64,000 nt of DNA from Betaproteobacteria bacterium UBA5216 (GTDB lineage: Bacteria; Pseudomonadota; Gammaproteobacteria; Burkholderiales; SG8-41). The stretch is from the NCBI GenBank assembly GCA_002412495.1, contig DHVE01000021.1, forward strand, positions 1-64,000, read 5' to 3'. Below are positions 27,116 through 35,465 of the stretch, in pieces; the first letter of the stretch is position 1; every line of letters begins with the position of its first letter. The notes under the pieces were generated by a model. That model was not told the origin of the DNA, made no database searches, and saw only the letters and a program-made list of their open reading frames with translations. The position numbers and the translations under genes are program-made.

Positions 27116-28065
27116 TTGTCGCACTCGCAGGGGGCGTGGGTGGCGCGCGGCTTGCCGTGGGGTTGGCCGATGCGCTGCCGCCGCGCGAGTTGGCGATCGT
27201 GGTGAATACCGGCGATGACTTTGATCATCTGGGTTTCAGAATCTGCCCGGATCTCGATACCGTGATGTACACGCTGGCCGGCGAGAACAATCCCGTGTTG
27301 GGCTGGGGCCGCGCGGGCGAGACTTGGCATTTCATGAACGAACTAAAACGCCTCGGCGGCGAAGACTGGTTTCAACTGGGCGACCGCGATCTGGCGGTGC
27401 ATGTGTTACGCCGCGAAGCATTGCGCTGCGGCGTGTTGCTGTCGCGGGTGACGCATGACCTGGCCGCGCGCTTCGGCGTGAAACACGCGCTGATGCCGAT
27501 GAGCGAAACGCCGGTACGCACCATTGTCAAAACAAAATCCGGCGAACTGGATTTTCAGGATTACTTTGTGCGCCTGCGCTGCAAACCGCGTGTGACGGGT
27601 TTTCGTTTTGCGGGTGTGCGCGCGGCGCGTGTGCCCGATGCGCTGGCCCGCGTGATGCGCGGACGGGTGGATGCGGTGGTGATTTGTCCGTCGAATCCGT
27701 TCGTCAGCGTCGCGCCGATTGTTAGTGTGCCCGCGATTAAACGCTGGCTGGCATCGCGCACGTTTCCGGTGGTGGCGGTGTCGCCCATCATCGGCGGCGC
27801 GGCGGTCAAAGGCCCGGCCGCTAAAATGATGCGCGAGCTGGGCGTGAAACCCACCGTGCTGGAAATTGCGCGACACTATGAGCGAAACTGCGGCAACGTC
27901 GTCGATCACTGGGTGATCGACAAGCAGGATGCCAAACTGGCGGGTGCGATCGAGCGTTTGGGCAAGCGCGTGCTGGTGACGGATACGATGATGACCAGCC
28001 GCCGCAAGAGTGCCGCCCTCGCACGGCGCGTGCTGGGTTTTGTGCAAGAACGAAATAATGTTTAA
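27112..28065 (+). CDS. cofD: 2-phospho-L-lactate (or PEP) transferase
   Basis: A 317-residue enzyme that couples the activated phosphoacid to FO, giving F420-0 or dehydro-F420-0. It begins with MIVALAGGVGGARLAVGL, the CofD nucleotide loop, and contains VVNTGDDFDHLG, DLDTVMYTLAG and ICPSNPFVSVAPI. ATG 27112 overlaps the cofE stop by four bases, and its own end overlaps cofC by eight bases. Confidence 0.95.
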   Translation: MIVALAGGVGGARLAVGLADALPPRELAIVVNTGDDFDHLGFRICPDLDTVMYTLAGENNPVLGWGRAGETWHFMNELKRLGGEDWFQLGDRDLAVHVLRREALRCGVLLSRVTHDLAARFGVKHALMPMSETPVRTIVKTKSGELDFQDYFVRLRCKPRVTGFRFAGVRAARVPDALARVMRGRVDAVVICPSNPFVSVAPIVSVPAIKRWLASRTFPVVAVSPIIGGAAVKGPAAKMMRELGVKPTVLEIARHYERNCGNVVDHWVIDKQDAKLAGAIERLGKRVLVTDTMMTSRRKSAALARRVLGFVQERNNV

Positions 28066-28747
28066 AAACAATAAGTTATATGTCATTGTGCCGCATCGCG
28101 GCGTGAACGCGGGCAAGTCGCGCTTGTCGTCGTTGCTCGGTGACGTCGCGCGCGGCAAGTTGAATCGCTGGCTGTTGGCGCGCACCCTGAATGTGGTCAC
28201 GCAGTGGCTGGGCGATATTCAACACTGCCTGGTGGTGAGCCCGTGCGAAGTGACGCTTGCACTGGCGCGCCGCGCCGGTGCGCTGGCCTTGCCGGAGCAG
28301 GCATCCACCACCGGATTGAACGACGCGCTGGCGCAAGCCGCCGCGCACGCGGCTGCGCTGGACGCGCAACGGTTGCTGATCCTGCCGTGTGATTTGCCGT
28401 GCCTGGAAGTAGCCGCCTTGCAGGCCATGGAAGCCATCCCCATCGCGGGCGGCGACGTGGTGATCGCGCCGGACTGGCATCACACGGGAACCAATGCGTT
28501 GCTGGTGGATGCAAGCGTGCGTGAGTTTGCGTTTGGCGCGGGCAGTTACGCAAAACATCTCGCACAGGGCAACACGCGCGGCGCGCGCACGGTGGCGTGT
28601 GTGCATGAGGCGCTGGCGTTCGATCTGGATACGGCGGATGATTTCGAGACGTGGTGTCTCAGTGATGATGCGCCGCGCGAGTTTCTTGCGGCCCTGCCGC
28701 GCGCTGTATCACGCAGCGCGGCGGCTGTGACCTCGCGCACAAAGTAA
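28058..28747 (+). CDS. cofC: 2-phospho-L-lactate / 3-phosphoglycerate / PEP guanylyltransferase
   Basis: A 229-residue nucleotidyltransferase that activates the phosphoacid with GTP. Family motifs: VIVPHRGVNAGKSRLSSLL, LPCDLPCLE and WHHTGTNALLV. The ATG at 28058 is chosen because it overlaps the end of cofD by eight bases and gives the family-length N terminus. Which acid it activates (2-phospholactate, PEP or 3-phosphoglycerate) cannot be told by eye. It completes the set needed to make F420. Confidence 0.92.
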   Translation: MFKNNKLYVIVPHRGVNAGKSRLSSLLGDVARGKLNRWLLARTLNVVTQWLGDIQHCLVVSPCEVTLALARRAGALALPEQASTTGLNDALAQAAAHAAALDAQRLLILPCDLPCLEVAALQAMEAIPIAGGDVVIAPDWHHTGTNALLVDASVREFAFGAGSYAKHLAQGNTRGARTVACVHEALAFDLDTADDFETWCLSDDAPREFLAALPRAVSRSAAAVTSRTK

Positions 28748-28775
28748 CGCCCCAAGTAACCCACCAAGGATAAGC

Positions 28776-29744
28776 ATGTATCGTTTTTCAGTCACAAGTC
28801 TGGTGGTCAGTACGCTGGTTGCGACTGCGGCCATGGCGCAAACCACGAACTATCCGAACCGCCCGATCCGCATGATTGCGCCATCCTCCGCGGGCGGGCC
28901 GGTGGATGTGATTGCGCGCGCGATCAGCATCAGCTTAAGCGACGCGCTCGGTCAGCAGATCGTGGTGGACAATCGCGCGGGCGCCGCGGGATTGATCGGC
29001 GCGGAGATCGTGGCGAAATCTGCGCCCGATGGGTATACGCTCTTGATGGGTTTCTCCGGCCCGCTGGCGATCGTGCCGCATCTGGTCAAACAAGTGCCGT
29101 ACGACACCAACAAGGATTTCACGCCGATCACGCTGGCGGCTTCCGCGCCGTACGTACTGCTGGTGCATCCGAGCCTGCCGGTGAAATCGGTGAAAGAGCT
29201 GATCGATCTGGCGAAGTCGCAACCGGGCAAATTGAATTTTGCTTCGGGCGGCACCGGCGTCGGCATCCACATGGCCGGCGAGTTATTTAACGTGGCGGCG
29301 GGGGTCAAAATCACGCATGTGCCCTACAAAGGCGCGGGGCCGGGCATGACAGCGCTGCTTGCGGGCGAAGTGAACATGATGTTCAACGGCCTGTCGGCGG
29401 CGTTGCCGCAGGTGAAAGCGGGCCGGTTGCGCGCGCTGGCGGTGGGCGGCGATAAGCGCTCCGCACTGCTGCCCGAGTTGCCAACAGTGGCGGAAAGCGG
29501 CTTGCAGTTCAATACGTCAGGCTGGTACGGCCTGCTGGGTCCGGCGGGCCTGCCGCGCGCGCTGGTGAATAAATTGCGCGGCGACACCCTGCGCGCGCTC
29601 GCAGCAGCAGAAACCAAGGAACGCATGACCGCGCTCGCCGTGGAAACCATAGGCTCGACCCCCGAAGCGTTTGCCGATTTGCTGAAACAGGAATACGCGC
29701 AGTGGGGCCGCGTGGTGAAAGCGGCGGGGATTAAACAACAGTAA
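28776..29744 (+). CDS. Bug/TctC-family periplasmic binding protein
   Basis: A 322-residue receptor with signal peptide MYRFSVTSLVVSTLVATAAM, cleaved near AQ. Motifs: YPNRPIRMIAPSSAGGPVD and SAPDGYTLLMG. It lies 28 bases after cofC on the same strand. AGGPVD replaces the typical GGGxD loop. It may be co-transcribed with cofC or with the catabolic genes that follow. Confidence 0.92.
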   Translation: MYRFSVTSLVVSTLVATAAMAQTTNYPNRPIRMIAPSSAGGPVDVIARAISISLSDALGQQIVVDNRAGAAGLIGAEIVAKSAPDGYTLLMGFSGPLAIVPHLVKQVPYDTNKDFTPITLAASAPYVLLVHPSLPVKSVKELIDLAKSQPGKLNFASGGTGVGIHMAGELFNVAAGVKITHVPYKGAGPGMTALLAGEVNMMFNGLSAALPQVKAGRLRALAVGGDKRSALLPELPTVAESGLQFNTSGWYGLLGPAGLPRALVNKLRGDTLRALAAAETKERMTALAVETIGSTPEAFADLLKQEYAQWGRVVKAAGIKQQ

Positions 29745-29770
29745 ACAACAGCAGGTCAAAATCCTCGACA

Positions 29771-29824
29771 CAGATTTCGCAGATTAAAACCATGTGGTTA
29801 ATCTGCGTAAATCTGCGAAATCTG
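29771..29824. repeat. AT-rich nested inverted repeat
   Basis: CAGATTTCGCAGATT (29771-29785) pairs perfectly with AATCTGCGAAATCTG (29810-29824), 15 bp. A second, inner pair is CGCAGATTAA (29778-29787) with TTAATCTGCG (29798-29807), so two alternative hairpins can form. It is unrelated to the C/G-rich family. Similar CAGATT/AATCTGCG repeats are widespread in environmental bacterial genomes. Confidence 0.75.
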
Positions 29825-29855
29825 CGTCAAAGGTTTTGATTTTTCAGGGATCGTT

Positions 29856-30554
29856 ATGAAAACGAAAAATATCCAAGTGCCACTACGCGACGGCGTGATG
29901 GGCGCTTACCTTGCCGTGCCCGATGGCCCGCCCAAGGGTGGCATCGTCGCCATCATGGAAATCTGGGGTGTGAACGACACCATGCGCAAACACGCGCAGG
30001 AGTTTGCCGAGGCCGGCTTTGTGTGTCTGGTGCCGGATTTATTCTGGCGGCAGGAGCCGGGCGTGGAATTGTCAGACCGCAATCCCGAGGACGGCAAGAA
30101 GGCGTTCGATCTGTATTACGAATTCGACTACGACCTCGGCGTGCGTGACATGGAAGACACCGTGAAATATCTCGCGGGTTTGCCGGAATGCAACGGCAAG
30201 GCGGGCGCCGTGGGTTATTGCCTTGGCGGCAAGCTGTGTTATCTATTGTGCTGCCGCACCGACATCGCATGCGCGGTGGCGTATTACGGCACTTACATTG
30301 AACACAATATCCGCGAAGCGAAAAACCTGCATCGGCCGTTCATGCTGCACATGGCGATGAAGGATCGCTGGGTGCAGGCGGAAGTCAATGAGTTGCTGGA
30401 GCGGCGGCTGTCGCCCAACCCGCTGGTGACCATCCACAAATATCCCGATGCCGATCACGCTTTTGCGCGCCATGGCGGCAAGCCGTTTCGCAAGGACGAC
30501 GCGGATCGCGCGCTGGCACTGACGGTGGATTTTTTTAACAAGCATCTTGTTTAA
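29856..30554 (+). CDS. Dienelactone hydrolase family protein
   Basis: A 232-residue alpha/beta hydrolase without signal peptide. The nucleophile elbow is GYCLGG (cysteine nucleophile, as in DLH), with the acid-histidine segment YPDADHAFARHGG near the C terminus. DLH enzymes open dienelactones from aromatic ring cleavage; relatives hydrolyse other esters. It is followed by two LLM oxidoreductases at short distance, which suggests a shared pathway. Confidence 0.9.
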   Translation: MKTKNIQVPLRDGVMGAYLAVPDGPPKGGIVAIMEIWGVNDTMRKHAQEFAEAGFVCLVPDLFWRQEPGVELSDRNPEDGKKAFDLYYEFDYDLGVRDMEDTVKYLAGLPECNGKAGAVGYCLGGKLCYLLCCRTDIACAVAYYGTYIEHNIREAKNLHRPFMLHMAMKDRWVQAEVNELLERRLSPNPLVTIHKYPDADHAFARHGGKPFRKDDADRALALTVDFFNKHLV

Positions 30555-30572
30555 CGCAAAAGGCAGACGCAA

Positions 30573-31628
30573 ATGAGCCGCATCAAGGCAGGAATTCTTC
30601 TCAGCAATCAGCAGTTCGAAGGCGCGGACATGGTGAGCGCCCTTGAAGAGCAGATCGTCATGTTGCGGCTGTTGCGCGACCGCGGGTGGGATTCCTACTT
30701 CGCCAGTCAGCATTATCTGAACGAGGGCGGCAATCAGGGACTGCAGATGGTCCCCTTTCTCGCCCGTCTCGCAGCCGAGGCGGGAGACATGACGATGGGG
30801 CTCGGGTTGCTGCTCGCGCCGCTGCACAATCCTGTCTACACGGCGGAGACTATTGCCACGCTGGACGTAATTTCGCGGGGCAACCTGATTTTTGGCGTGG
30901 GGCTGGGCTATCGCACATCGGAGTTCGAGGCCTTCGGCGTGCGCAAAGGTCAGCGCGTGCAACGTTTCGAGGAATGTCTCACGATCGCCAAGCGGCTGTG
31001 GATCGAGGACAAGGTGAGCTATGAAAGCGACACCTGCAGTTTGAAGGATGCGCATCTGTCGCTGAAGTGCGTGCAGAAGCCGCACCCGCCCATCTGGTTC
31101 GCCGCCAAACACCCCAACGCCATACGCCGCGCCGCCCAACTGGGAGACTGTCTCTACCACAGCCCCAAGGCCACGCTTGCCACCCACAAAGAGCGGCTGG
31201 CGATCTACAAGGACGAACTGCAAAAGTTGGGCAAGCCGCTGCCGCGCGAAAACCCGTGCCGCATCGAGATCTATTGCGCCAAGGACCGTGCCACTGCGAT
31301 GGCCTTGGCGGGGCCGTATATCACCGAGAAGTACAAGGCCTACGCCCAGTGGGAGAGTGACAAGGCCATGCCTGAACATGAGCGCATCAACAAATCCTTT
31401 GAGGATCTCGTGCAGGACCGGTTCGTGATCGGTTCGCCGGACGACTGCTGGAATCAGCTTCAACCCTACATCAAGGAACTGGGCGTGACACACTTTGTTT
31501 TCCGCACCAACTTCCTCGGTATGCCGCTCTCCAATGCGTTGGCGAGCATGCGGCTGATGTCGGAGGAGTTGCTGCCGGCGCTGCACAAGGCTACGCCGAC
31601 GCCACTGCATCAGATCTCGGCTGTCTGA
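30573..31628 (+). CDS. LLM-class flavin/F420-dependent oxidoreductase
   Basis: A 351-residue luciferase-like protein. Motifs: ASQHYLNEGG after the second strand, GLGLLLAPLHNP, DVISRGNLIFGVGLGYR and the KPHPPIWFAA segment. The FASQHY motif resembles that of two-component flavin monooxygenases, so it may use FMNH2 rather than F420. It lies 18 bases after the hydrolase gene and 34 before a second LLM gene. Confidence 0.88.
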   Translation: MSRIKAGILLSNQQFEGADMVSALEEQIVMLRLLRDRGWDSYFASQHYLNEGGNQGLQMVPFLARLAAEAGDMTMGLGLLLAPLHNPVYTAETIATLDVISRGNLIFGVGLGYRTSEFEAFGVRKGQRVQRFEECLTIAKRLWIEDKVSYESDTCSLKDAHLSLKCVQKPHPPIWFAAKHPNAIRRAAQLGDCLYHSPKATLATHKERLAIYKDELQKLGKPLPRENPCRIEIYCAKDRATAMALAGPYITEKYKAYAQWESDKAMPEHERINKSFEDLVQDRFVIGSPDDCWNQLQPYIKELGVTHFVFRTNFLGMPLSNALASMRLMSEELLPALHKATPTPLHQISAV

Positions 31629-31662
31629 CCGTCATTGAGTGTAGTAACAAGGAGAAAGCAGC

Positions 31663-32730
31663 ATGGAATTCGGACTGACCTGGGCGAAGCTCGACGAAAT
31701 GGAGTACGTCACCGAGGCCGAGAAGCTCGGCTTCACGCACCTGTGGACCACCGACAGTGGCTTAATTCGTTCCGACGCGTTTGTGTTTTTGACGGTTGCC
31801 GCGCAACAAACCAAGACCATGAAAATCGGTATGGGTGTCGCGGTGCCAGGCCTCCGCCTCGCGCCCACGCTGGCCGCGGGCATGGCCACGCTCAACATGG
31901 TGGCGCCGGGCCGCTGCTTTGTGGCCTTGGGTACCGGCAACACCGGCATGCGCCTGTTGGGCCGCAAGCCCATGGGCCTGAAAAACTTCGCGGCCTATGC
32001 GCGTACCGTGCGTAATTTGCTGGACGGCAAGGACGCGGAGTACGAGCACAACGGCGAGAAACACACCATCCGTTTCATGCTGACCGACAAAGGTTATCGC
32101 AATCTGCGCGATCCGATCCCGATGTACCTTGCGGGTTACGGCCCCAAGGCGCAGGCGCTGGCCGGGGAAATCGCCGATGGCCTGACCACCAATGTGCCGC
32201 GCGGCGGCACGCTCGACCAGATACTCGTCAATGTCAGGCAGGGGGCGGCGAAAGCGGGCCGCTCACTGGGCAAATTTGAAAAATTTCACCTATCGGTGCG
32301 CGTGAACTTCGCCGTGCTGGAGCCCGGCGAGCCGGTCGATTCCGAGCGCATCGTCAACGAATTCGGCCCCGCCATTACCACCTCGATGCACTCCACCATG
32401 GACCGGCACCTCGAATTCGGCGAAGACCCGCCCGAGTTCCTGCGGCCCATCTGGAAGGACTATGTGGCATTCCATATGGCGCGGCCCGCCGCCGAACGCC
32501 AGAAGATGATGCATGAGAGCCACAACGTTTACGTGGCGCCGGACGAGCGGCGCTTTGTCACGCCCGAAGTCATCAAGCGTTTTTGTATTGTCGGCCAGCC
32601 CGTCGAAGTGCTGGAGCAGGTGCGCGAGCTGGAGCGCCAAGGCGTGCGTCAGTTGATGTGCAACTTTCCGCTGGCGCGTGGCTATCAGATGGTGCGCGAT
32701 TACGCTAAGAATATTATTCAGAAGCTGTAG
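31663..32730 (+). CDS. LLM-class F420-dependent oxidoreductase (Mer/5,10-methylene-H4MPT reductase-like)
   Basis: A 355-residue TIM-barrel protein. Motifs: MEFGLTWAKLDEMEYVTEAE, the LWTTDSG segment, GMGVAVPGLRLAPTLAA, RCFVALGTGNTG and IPMYLAGYGPKA. The pattern is nearer to F420-dependent reductases than to FMN monooxygenases. AAGGAG precedes the ATG by about 8 bases. With the neighbouring LLM gene and hydrolase it forms a candidate redox module for an imported compound. Confidence 0.88.
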   Translation: MEFGLTWAKLDEMEYVTEAEKLGFTHLWTTDSGLIRSDAFVFLTVAAQQTKTMKIGMGVAVPGLRLAPTLAAGMATLNMVAPGRCFVALGTGNTGMRLLGRKPMGLKNFAAYARTVRNLLDGKDAEYEHNGEKHTIRFMLTDKGYRNLRDPIPMYLAGYGPKAQALAGEIADGLTTNVPRGGTLDQILVNVRQGAAKAGRSLGKFEKFHLSVRVNFAVLEPGEPVDSERIVNEFGPAITTSMHSTMDRHLEFGEDPPEFLRPIWKDYVAFHMARPAAERQKMMHESHNVYVAPDERRFVTPEVIKRFCIVGQPVEVLEQVRELERQGVRQLMCNFPLARGYQMVRDYAKNIIQKL

Positions 32731-32772
32731 GCGAGCGGATAAAACGCATCGATTAACCCACGGAGTATTGGC

Positions 32773-33888
32773 ATGTCTAAAGTTGCAGTCATCGGTAACA
32801 CCGCACGCGCGATCGGCGCCGTATGTGCGTCCGATCTCACGTTGTCCGGCCACCAGGTTCGCTTTGCGGTATTTCCAGAGCAGATGGATCAGCTCCCGGC
32901 GCTGCGCAAGGCGGGCGGCTTCACTGTCGAAGGGGACGCGAAACACCTGGTGTCGAAGAAGACCGGCTTCGCCAAGCTCGACAAAATTTGCGACTCCACC
33001 GCCGAAGCCCTGAAGGACGCCGAGGCCGTGTTGATCGAAGTGGACATGCATCAGCTTGAGGCCAAATTCAAAGCGATGATTCCCGAATTTGCGCGCGGCG
33101 CCGTGGTGCATGTGCAGAGCCACGGCTACTGGCCGGCAGCGAGGCTCACGCCGATGTTGAAGAAGGCGGGGCGTGAAGATGTGCTGGTAACCGAAGCGCC
33201 CGCGCCCACGCATGCGGCGCGTTATAGCGGCACGGTGGTAACGCCCAAGGGGCTGCGCAAGGGCATCCAGATCGCCACGGTGCCGGCATCGCGTATGGAC
33301 GAAGCGCTTGCGGCGTTAAAGCCGCTGTTCCCTGATTTCACGGCGGCGTCTTCGGTGCTGCAAACCGGGCTGGAGAATCTGAATCTCATCGTGCATCCGG
33401 CGATGGTGTTGCCCAACGTCGGCGCGATGGAGCGCGCGAAACTCGACGGCCGGCAGTTTGGTTTTTACCAGGAGGGCGTGGTGCCCGCCGCGGGCGTGCT
33501 GGGTGATGCGCTCGACGCCGAGCGCAAGCGCGTGTGCGAGGCTTATGGCGTGGTGCACACCTCGATGGCAAAAGCGATTGAGCAGTACTACGGCTTCAAG
33601 AGCGACTCGTTTTACGAGGCGATGCACAACCCGGTATACAAATCGTTTCCACCGTTTCAGCCCGACGTCTGGCGCACGTGGGCCGCGGACGATTTGCCCT
33701 ATGCCATCGTGCCGTGCGTGCAGTTGGCCGAACAGGCGGGCATTGCTGTTCCGCTGCACCGATCGTTTGCGGAGATACTCGGCGTGCTGCTCGGCGTTGA
33801 TACGTGGACGTGGGGGCCTTCACTGGCCGACATGGATCTCGCCGGCACGCCAATCGATGTAAAAAAACGCATGTTGGGAGGAGCCTGA
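32773..33888 (+). CDS. Octopine/nopaline dehydrogenase-family protein
   Basis: A 371-residue protein. The N-terminal half is a Rossmann domain (MSKVAVIGNTARAIGAVCAS), the C-terminal half matches the octopine dehydrogenase helical domain, with NPAMVLPNVG-like HPAMVLPNVGAMERA. The family makes or cleaves opine-type bonds or reduces 2-oxo acids. The dinucleotide loop GNTARAIG lacks the usual GxGxxG, so cofactor use is open. It lies 42 bases after the LLM gene and 2 bases before a Bug gene, so it is firmly in the same operon. Confidence 0.82.
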   Translation: MSKVAVIGNTARAIGAVCASDLTLSGHQVRFAVFPEQMDQLPALRKAGGFTVEGDAKHLVSKKTGFAKLDKICDSTAEALKDAEAVLIEVDMHQLEAKFKAMIPEFARGAVVHVQSHGYWPAARLTPMLKKAGREDVLVTEAPAPTHAARYSGTVVTPKGLRKGIQIATVPASRMDEALAALKPLFPDFTAASSVLQTGLENLNLIVHPAMVLPNVGAMERAKLDGRQFGFYQEGVVPAAGVLGDALDAERKRVCEAYGVVHTSMAKAIEQYYGFKSDSFYEAMHNPVYKSFPPFQPDVWRTWAADDLPYAIVPCVQLAEQAGIAVPLHRSFAEILGVLLGVDTWTWGPSLADMDLAGTPIDVKKRMLGGA

Positions 33889-33890
33889 CC

Positions 33891-34850
33891 ATGAAACGAG
33901 TCTTGGCAGTTGGAGTAATTGCAGTCACGGCGTCGGGCGCGTTTGCCGCCGATTATCCGGTCAAGGCGATTCGTATCGTCTCGCCGTTTCCGCCGGGCGG
34001 CAGCGTCGATCTCGTCGCGCGCATTCTGGGCGCGGACCTGGGCAAGGTGCTTGGCCAGCAGATCGTCGTCGACAATCGCAGCGGCGCCACTGGCATGATC
34101 GGCACCGAGATGGCGAAAAACGCGCCGCCCGATGGCTACACGCTGCTCATCAACACCTTGCCCTTCGTGACCAACCAGTTCGCGTATGCCAAAACGCCCT
34201 ACGACCCGGTCAACGATTTCGCGCCCGTTTCGCTGCTGGCTTCGGTGGCGTCGGTGCTGGTGTCGCATCCCGCGCTGCCAGTGACGTCGATGAAAGACCT
34301 GATCGCGCTCGCACGGGCCAAACCCAACGCGATTACCTACGGCACGGCGGGCGCGGGCTCGAATCCCCACATCGCGGGCGAGCTGCTCAACAACCTCGCC
34401 AAGATCAAACTCCTCGCCGTGCATTACAAGGGCGGCGGGCCGGCGACGATCGCAACGTTGAGCGGCGAGACCCAGCTCTATTTCGTCAATGCCATACCGG
34501 AAGCGGTTCCGCACCTCCAGGCGAAGCGGTTGAAGGCGCTGGGCATCACCGATACCAAGCGCAACGCCAGCGCCCCGCAGATTCCGACGATGGCAGAGGC
34601 GGGCCTGCCCGGCTACGAGTTCGTGACGTGGCAAATACTCGCGGCGCCGAAGGCCACGCCCGCGACTATCATCGCGGCACTCAACGAAAAAATTCGGGCT
34701 GTGCTGAAGACGCCCGAAGCCATGAAGCGCTGGCAGGATCGTGGGTTGGACGTGATCGCGAGCACACCCGATGAGATGGCCGCGCATCTCGCGCGGGAAA
34801 TCAAGAAGTGGGGCGCCGTGTTCAGGGAGCAGGGCATCCGGGCGGAGTAG
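33891..34850 (+). CDS. Bug/TctC-family periplasmic binding protein
   Basis: A 319-residue receptor. ATG 33891 has GGGAGGAG 7 bases upstream and gives signal peptide MKRVLAVGVIAVTASGAFA. Motifs: YPVKAIRIVSPFPPGGSVD and APPDGYTLLIN. It is separated from the dehydrogenase gene by two bases, so its ligand probably feeds this pathway. It is the last gene of the plus-strand run. Confidence 0.93.
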   Translation: MKRVLAVGVIAVTASGAFAADYPVKAIRIVSPFPPGGSVDLVARILGADLGKVLGQQIVVDNRSGATGMIGTEMAKNAPPDGYTLLINTLPFVTNQFAYAKTPYDPVNDFAPVSLLASVASVLVSHPALPVTSMKDLIALARAKPNAITYGTAGAGSNPHIAGELLNNLAKIKLLAVHYKGGGPATIATLSGETQLYFVNAIPEAVPHLQAKRLKALGITDTKRNASAPQIPTMAEAGLPGYEFVTWQILAAPKATPATIIAALNEKIRAVLKTPEAMKRWQDRGLDVIASTPDEMAAHLAREIKKWGAVFREQGIRAE

Positions 34851-34907
34851 TACGCAGCCGTAGAAGCCCCTTCCCCTTCACGGCAAATTTATACATACAT
34901 CTCCCGT

Positions 34908-35026
34908 AGCCCGGAAGTAGCGCAGCGTATTCCGGGAGGAAGCACCGTGCAACCGAAGTGCGCGATTTTATCCATCATTCGTTCCCCGGAATACGGCCAT
35001 AAAAAACCATCGCCTACTTCCGGGCT
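34908..35026. repeat. Nested inverted repeat (AGCCCGGAAGTAG type)
   Basis: AGCCCGGAAGTAG at 34908-34920 pairs perfectly with CTACTTCCGGGCT at 35014-35026 (13 bp). Inside, GTATTCCGGG near 34927-34937 pairs with CCCGGAATAC near 34985-34994. It follows the end of the catabolic operon and may terminate it, though no T-run is present. A truncated C/G-rich arm lies just before it at 34866-34880. Confidence 0.75.
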
Positions 35027-35030
35027 TGCT

Positions 35031-35465
35031 TCATTTGCCTTCTTTTTTCATATTTGGCAGTGCGCCAGAACCCACGCCGACTTGCGAATTGAGGATTGTC
35101 GGCTCTGATAGGTCTACGCCAATCGCTTTCCCTGCTTTCACAAGGTCAAAGTAAAAGGGGTGCGTTGAACTCAGATGTACGTATTCAAGCATCCGACCGA
35201 GCGTTGAACTATTTGAGATCTGGACTAGTGTACGGAGCGCCTCAGCGCCGTGACTCTCGAGTAAATCCTGCACAGGTCCGGTTCCTATCAGGCCGTACTC
35301 CCAATCCTCCGTCACGATATCTGCCAACTCTAGGACAAACTCGACACCCCCATGCAAATCTAAACCCAAGGTTTGCAACGACGCCTTGGCCTTCGTGAGG
35401 TCAACGTCCTTGGGGTGATGAAGTTCCAAGTAAATTAGGAAGAGTGATTCATCGGTCGGGGTCAT
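35031..35465 (-). CDS. Small protein of unknown function
   Basis: A 144-residue soluble protein with no signal peptide and no recognised domain. It opens with MTPTDESLFLIYLELHHPKD and contains EFVLELADIVTEDWEYGL. It is acidic and Leu-rich. The DNA is more AT-rich than average. It starts a low-GC stretch (35031-35820) bordered by a repeat, which fits a small acquired segment. The reading frame is intact and family-like, but evidence for expression is only the open frame. Confidence 0.55.
   Translation of the reverse strand: MTPTDESLFLIYLELHHPKDVDLTKAKASLQTLGLDLHGGVEFVLELADIVTEDWEYGLIGTGPVQDLLESHGAEALRTLVQISNSSTLGRMLEYVHLSSTHPFYFDLVKAGKAIGVDLSEPTILNSQVGVGSGALPNMKKEGK

Noticed and set aside
30243..31610. 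455-codon minus-strand open frame
   Set aside because: Antisense of the dienelactone hydrolase and LLM genes, whose motifs are clear on the plus strand.
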